Program-made: the position numbers and the translations under genes
The notes under the pieces: generated by a model
Databases searched by the model: none
Seen by the model: only the letters and a program-made list of their open reading frames with translations
What the model was told of the DNA's origin: nothing
From: Neorhizobium huautlense
Lineage (GTDB): Bacteria; Pseudomonadota; Alphaproteobacteria; Rhizobiales; Rhizobiaceae
Direction of reading: 5' to 3'
Length of the DNA: 64,000 nt
Assembly: GCF_002968575.1 (NCBI RefSeq)
Contig: NZ_PVBM01000008.1
Coordinates: 1-64,000, forward strand
In this document: piece after piece, positions 61,224 through 64,000 of the stretch
How positions within the stretch are numbered: position 1 is the first letter of the stretch
Layout of the letters: every line of letters starts with the position of its first letter

Positions 61224-62417
61224 GTGACGGATTTTTCGAAAACCCGCTCGTTCTTCTATCTGCCGGAGGGGACGACCTACCTGGACGGCAACTCCCTCGG
61301 CCCGCTGCCGCTGTCGGCCAGGGAGCGCGTCGACAGGCTGATGAGGGAGGAATGGGGCCAGCTTCTCATCAAGGGCTGGAACCAGGCAGGTTGGATGACG
61401 ATGCCGCGCCGCATCGGCGACCGAGTCGGTAAGCTGATCGGTGCCGCGCCAGGCACGGTCGTCATGGGCGACACATTGTCAATCAAGGTCTATCAGGCGC
61501 TTGCCTCGGCCCTCGAACTGGTGCCGGAACGCAAGGTGATCCTCTCCGACAGCGGGAACTTTCCCTCCGATCTTTACATGGCCCACGGGCTTTTAGGTTC
61601 ACTTGGCAAAGGACACACGCTGAAGATCGTCGAACCCGAAGAGGTGGAAACTGCGATCGACGAGACAGTCGCCGTATTGATGCTGACCGAGGTGGATTAT
61701 CGCACCGGGCGGCTGCACGATATGAAGGCGCTGACGAGGAAGGCCCATTCTCTCGGCGTCGTGACCCTCTGGGATCTCGCCCATTCCGCCGGCGCTCTGC
61801 CGGTGGATCTGGCTGAAGCCGAAGCCGATTTCGCTGTAGGCTGTACTTACAAATACCTGAACGGAGGTCCGGGTGCTCCGGCTTTCATTTATGTGACGCC
61901 GCGTTATGCGGACAAGGTAAGGCCAGCGCTTTCCGGTTGGCTCGGGCATGAACAGCCCTTCGCTTTCGATCTCAGCTACCGGCCCGGCGGCGGCATCGAT
62001 CGGATGCGCGTCGGCACGCCGCCGATCCTCGGTCTTGCCGCTCTCGATGCGGCGCTCGATGCCTGGGAGGATGTCGATATGCAGGATGTGCGCAGGCAAT
62101 CGATCCGATTGTGCGACCTGTTTGTGACGGAGGTTGAGCGGCGGTGCCCCATGCTGGAACTCGGCTCGCCGCGCGACGGCCGGAAGCGCGGCAGCCAGAT
62201 CTCCTTCCTTCATCCGGAAGGCTACGCCATCATGCAGGCCTTGATTTCCCGCGGCGTGATCGGCGATTTTCGAGCTCCGAATGCAATCCGCTTCGGCTTC
62301 ACGCCCCTTTACATCGGGGAGGCGGACGTTTTGAGGGCGACCGATGTTCTGGAGGACATCATGACCAACCGTCTTTGGGATAGCGCGGAATACAAGCAGC
62401 GGGCCTTGGTAACCTGA
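61224..62417 (+). CDS. kynU: kynureninase
   Basis: PLP enzyme that cleaves kynurenine or 3-hydroxykynurenine to (hydroxy)anthranilate and alanine. The start is GTG 61224 or 61215; AAGG at 61212-61215 fits 61224 better, giving 397 residues. Signatures are YLDGNSLGPLP, KGWNQAGWM, VILSDSGNFPSDLYMAHGL, LWDLAHSAGALPVDL and the PLP lysine, about Lys210, in GCTYKYLNGGPGAPAF. No other tryptophan-kynurenine gene is in the window. The downstream binding protein may import a related aromatic compound. Confidence 0.94.
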   Translation: MTDFSKTRSFFYLPEGTTYLDGNSLGPLPLSARERVDRLMREEWGQLLIKGWNQAGWMTMPRRIGDRVGKLIGAAPGTVVMGDTLSIKVYQALASALELVPERKVILSDSGNFPSDLYMAHGLLGSLGKGHTLKIVEPEEVETAIDETVAVLMLTEVDYRTGRLHDMKALTRKAHSLGVVTLWDLAHSAGALPVDLAEAEADFAVGCTYKYLNGGPGAPAFIYVTPRYADKVRPALSGWLGHEQPFAFDLSYRPGGGIDRMRVGTPPILGLAALDAALDAWEDVDMQDVRRQSIRLCDLFVTEVERRCPMLELGSPRDGRKRGSQISFLHPEGYAIMQALISRGVIGDFRAPNAIRFGFTPLYIGEADVLRATDVLEDIMTNRLWDSAEYKQRALVT

Positions 62418-62459
62418 TCGCTCGGTTTCCGGTGAAAGCCAATCAAACCAGGAGTCCTG

Positions 62460-62495
62460 ACATGGAGATTGTTTACAAAGAAACAATCTCCATGT
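62460..62495 (+). repeat. perfect 15-bp inverted repeat (hairpin) between kynU and the binding-protein gene
   Basis: ACATGGAGATTGTTT (62460-62474) and AAACAATCTCCATGT (62481-62495) are exact reverse complements around ACAAAG. A second pairing, GTTTACA (62471-62477) with TGTAAAC (62493-62499), is possible and excludes part of the first. There is no T run after it. It lies 42 bases after kynU and 52 bases before the next ATG. Confidence 0.85.
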
Positions 62496-62547
62496 AAACA
62501 AACAGGCGGGCGGGAGGAGATCGCCCACTTTGTCCTGGGAGGATTTT

Positions 62548-63705
62548 ATGAAACACCGGTTTTTTGCGGGGATAGCGGCGATTGCCGTCATGTCCCTTCC
62601 CGTATTCGTCACCCCCGCGCTGGCAGACATCACCATCGGCGTCACGATCCCCACCACCGGCCCGGGCGCAGCGCTCGGCATTCCGTTGAAAAACTCGGTG
62701 GAACTCTGGCCCAAGGAGATCGCCGGCGAAAAGCTCAAGGTGATCTTGCTTGACGATGCCGGCGACCCTTCGATCGCTACGACCAATGCCCGTCGGTTTG
62801 CTAACGACGACAAGGTCGACGTCATCATGGGTTCGGCCCTGACGCCGGCTGCGATCGGTGCGGCCGGCGTTGCCGCCGAAGTGGGCGTGCCGCATTTCGC
62901 CATTTCTCCGGTGCCGCCGCCGGTCGCCAAGGGGAAATGGACCTTCGTTCTGCCGCAGTATTCGAGCGTGCTCGCCAAGCGCATGTTCACACGCATGAAA
63001 CAGGACGGCGTCAAGCGCGTATCCTTCATCGGCTTTGCGGATTCCTACGGCCAGCAATGGGTCGAAGAACTCAAGAACACCGGCAAGGAATACGGTCTGG
63101 AAGTCGTGGCCGACGAACGTTATGCCCGTGCCGATACTTCGGTTTCCGGTCAGGTTCTGAAAGCGATTGCCGCCAAGCCCGACGCCGTCTTCATCGGCGC
63201 TTCCGGCACCGGCGCGGCACTGCCGCAGATCGGCGTGCGCGAGCGCGGATTCACGGGTCCGGTCTACGTTGTCTCGGGCGCCGTAACCTTCGAGTTCCTG
63301 CGCATTGCCGGCAAGGCGGTAGAGAACACGATCTTCTCTTCCGGCCCCGTCATGGTGGCGGAGGACCAGCCCGACGATTCGCCGACCAAGGCGGAAGGCC
63401 TGGCCTACCTCAAGGCCTATGAAGGCAAGTTCGGCCCCAATAGCCGCACACAGTTCGGCTCGCATGTCTGGGATGCCATGGTCATCCTCAAGAAGGCCGT
63501 GCCAGTCGCGCTGCAGAAGGCCAAGCCGGGCACCTCGGAATTTCGTGCAGCACTGCGCGATGCCATAGAATCGAGCGGTCCCTATAATGCGACCCATGGC
63601 GTGTTCCAGTTTACGCCGGAGGATCATTATGGCCTCGACCAGCGCGGCGCCGTGCTGCTGACCGCAAAGGACGGCAAGTTCCAGCTGCTTCCGGAAAAGA
63701 AGTAA
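62548..63705 (+). CDS. branched-chain-amino-acid-type ABC transporter substrate-binding protein
   Basis: A 385-residue periplasmic protein from ATG 62548, with GGGAGGA as ribosome-binding site. The signal peptide MKHRFFAGIAAIAVMSLPVF continues to a cleavage site after VTPALA. The mature part starts DITIGVTIPTTGPGAALGIPLKNSVELWP, the standard Leu/Ile/Val-binding (Peripla_BP_6) opening, followed by AGDPSIATTNARRFANDDKVDVIMGSALTPA. Ligand may be an aromatic or branched compound; position after kynU hints at a kynurenine/anthranilate-related ligand, without proof. Permease and ATPase genes would be expected beyond the window. Confidence 0.92.
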   Translation: MKHRFFAGIAAIAVMSLPVFVTPALADITIGVTIPTTGPGAALGIPLKNSVELWPKEIAGEKLKVILLDDAGDPSIATTNARRFANDDKVDVIMGSALTPAAIGAAGVAAEVGVPHFAISPVPPPVAKGKWTFVLPQYSSVLAKRMFTRMKQDGVKRVSFIGFADSYGQQWVEELKNTGKEYGLEVVADERYARADTSVSGQVLKAIAAKPDAVFIGASGTGAALPQIGVRERGFTGPVYVVSGAVTFEFLRIAGKAVENTIFSSGPVMVAEDQPDDSPTKAEGLAYLKAYEGKFGPNSRTQFGSHVWDAMVILKKAVPVALQKAKPGTSEFRAALRDAIESSGPYNATHGVFQFTPEDHYGLDQRGAVLLTAKDGKFQLLPEKK

Positions 63706-63759
63706 GCCGTTTCACCGAACGGCCCAGTGTCGGTTTTCCCTCTCCAACGAGGGAAAGCC
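63706..63759. terminator. two hairpins directly after the binding-protein gene
   Basis: GCCGTT-TCACCG-AACGGC (63706-63723) begins right after the stop codon. It is followed by TTTCCCTC-TCCAAC-GAGGGAAA (63735-63756), extendable by GG/CC across a U-G pair. Neither has a T run after it. They may protect the 3' end of the binding-protein message, a common cause of higher expression of such genes. Confidence 0.4.
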
Positions 63760-64000
63760 ACAGCTTCTCTCCGTCATTCGGCCTTGATGCGGTATCCGGC
63801 TTACGAAAGCCTTGTGTGCCAGAGACCCTGGTAAGAAGCCGTTCCCGGCGGACCCGCCGTGGCAGGATACTGGATCAGTCGGTCGTGACGGATGGGACGC
63901 TGTCGGAAACGGCCTGCATTTTGCTGAACATGCTATCCGCCGCAGGCGGATCCTATCGAAACACCATTCCATCGCACAAGCGTGGGGGATGCATTTGGAC
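63760..64000. other. right-edge sequence without a supported gene
   Basis: No convincing coding frame is seen. An ATG at 63989 follows GGGGG at the very edge and could be the start of the next gene, but only four codons are inside the window. Confidence 0.3.

Noticed and set aside
63706-63759. standard rho-independent terminator after the last gene
   Set aside because: Two hairpins are present but neither is followed by a T run, so I list them only as low-confidence transcript-end structures.

Overview
The window is GC-rich chromosomal DNA from an alphaproteobacterium, most likely a member of the Rhizobiaceae (Rhizobium/Neorhizobium/Agrobacterium group). The reasons are a long aerobic-type cobalamin cluster (cobG, cobN, cobW, cbtAB), an amino acid:[carrier protein] ligase cluster of the type studied in Agrobacterium and Bradyrhizobium, an rhizobial CTCCCC/GGGGAG intergenic palindrome in two inverted copies, and an L-lysine/pipecolate catabolic pair. 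Genes are dense and often overlap by 4 bases. No rRNA, tRNA, insertion sequence, phage gene or CRISPR array was seen.

Layout. 1-8.1 kb: purC, then a TetR regulator and a complete tripartite RND efflux pump (adaptor, inner-membrane pump, outer-membrane lipoprotein). 8.1-10.9 kb: efp with its divergent modification genes epmA and epmB, a full EF-P beta-lysylation module. 10.9-11.7 kb: a gene-free stretch with repeats. 11.7-13.8 kb: a lone thiC behind a TPP riboswitch. 13.9-22.7 kb: a tightly coupled operon of carrier protein, acyl-CoA-dehydrogenase-like flavoprotein, amino acid:[carrier protein] ligase, DUF1839 protein and a cytosolic family-2 glycosidase, converging on a two-gene operon of a secreted GH5 enzyme and a tandem alpha/beta hydrolase. 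This is the least understood system in the window.

23.0-32.5 kb: purU, an 881-residue three-domain protein whose kinase-like, M23-like and aminotransferase-like parts all appear to have lost catalytic residues, a small-gene interval, a stand-alone Lrp-type ligand-binding protein, a LysR regulator and divergent amaA/amaB-like genes plus a P1-family aminopeptidase.

32.5-52.7 kb: cobalamin synthesis and cobalt handling. Two cobalamin riboswitches sit head to head near 37.5-37.95 kb. The leftward one leads cbtB-cbtA-cobO-cobQ. The rightward one leads DUF1636-cobW-cobN-cobG-cobH-cobI-cobJ. Further units are cobC and cobD (divergent, sharing a CATG), cobK and cobL (divergent, one base apart), cobE-cobM, cbiD, and cobA-cobB. 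cobF, cobS, cobT, cobU, cobV and cobP are not in the window; cbiD may take the place of cobF.

53.0-64.0 kb: a peptide-type ABC transporter (Tat-exported binding protein, two permeases, one fused double ATPase) followed by an S15/CocE-type hydrolase, a convergent HSL-type esterase, kynureninase, and a branched-chain-amino-acid-type binding protein preceded by a perfect 15-bp hairpin. The last 0.3 kb holds hairpins but no gene I can support.
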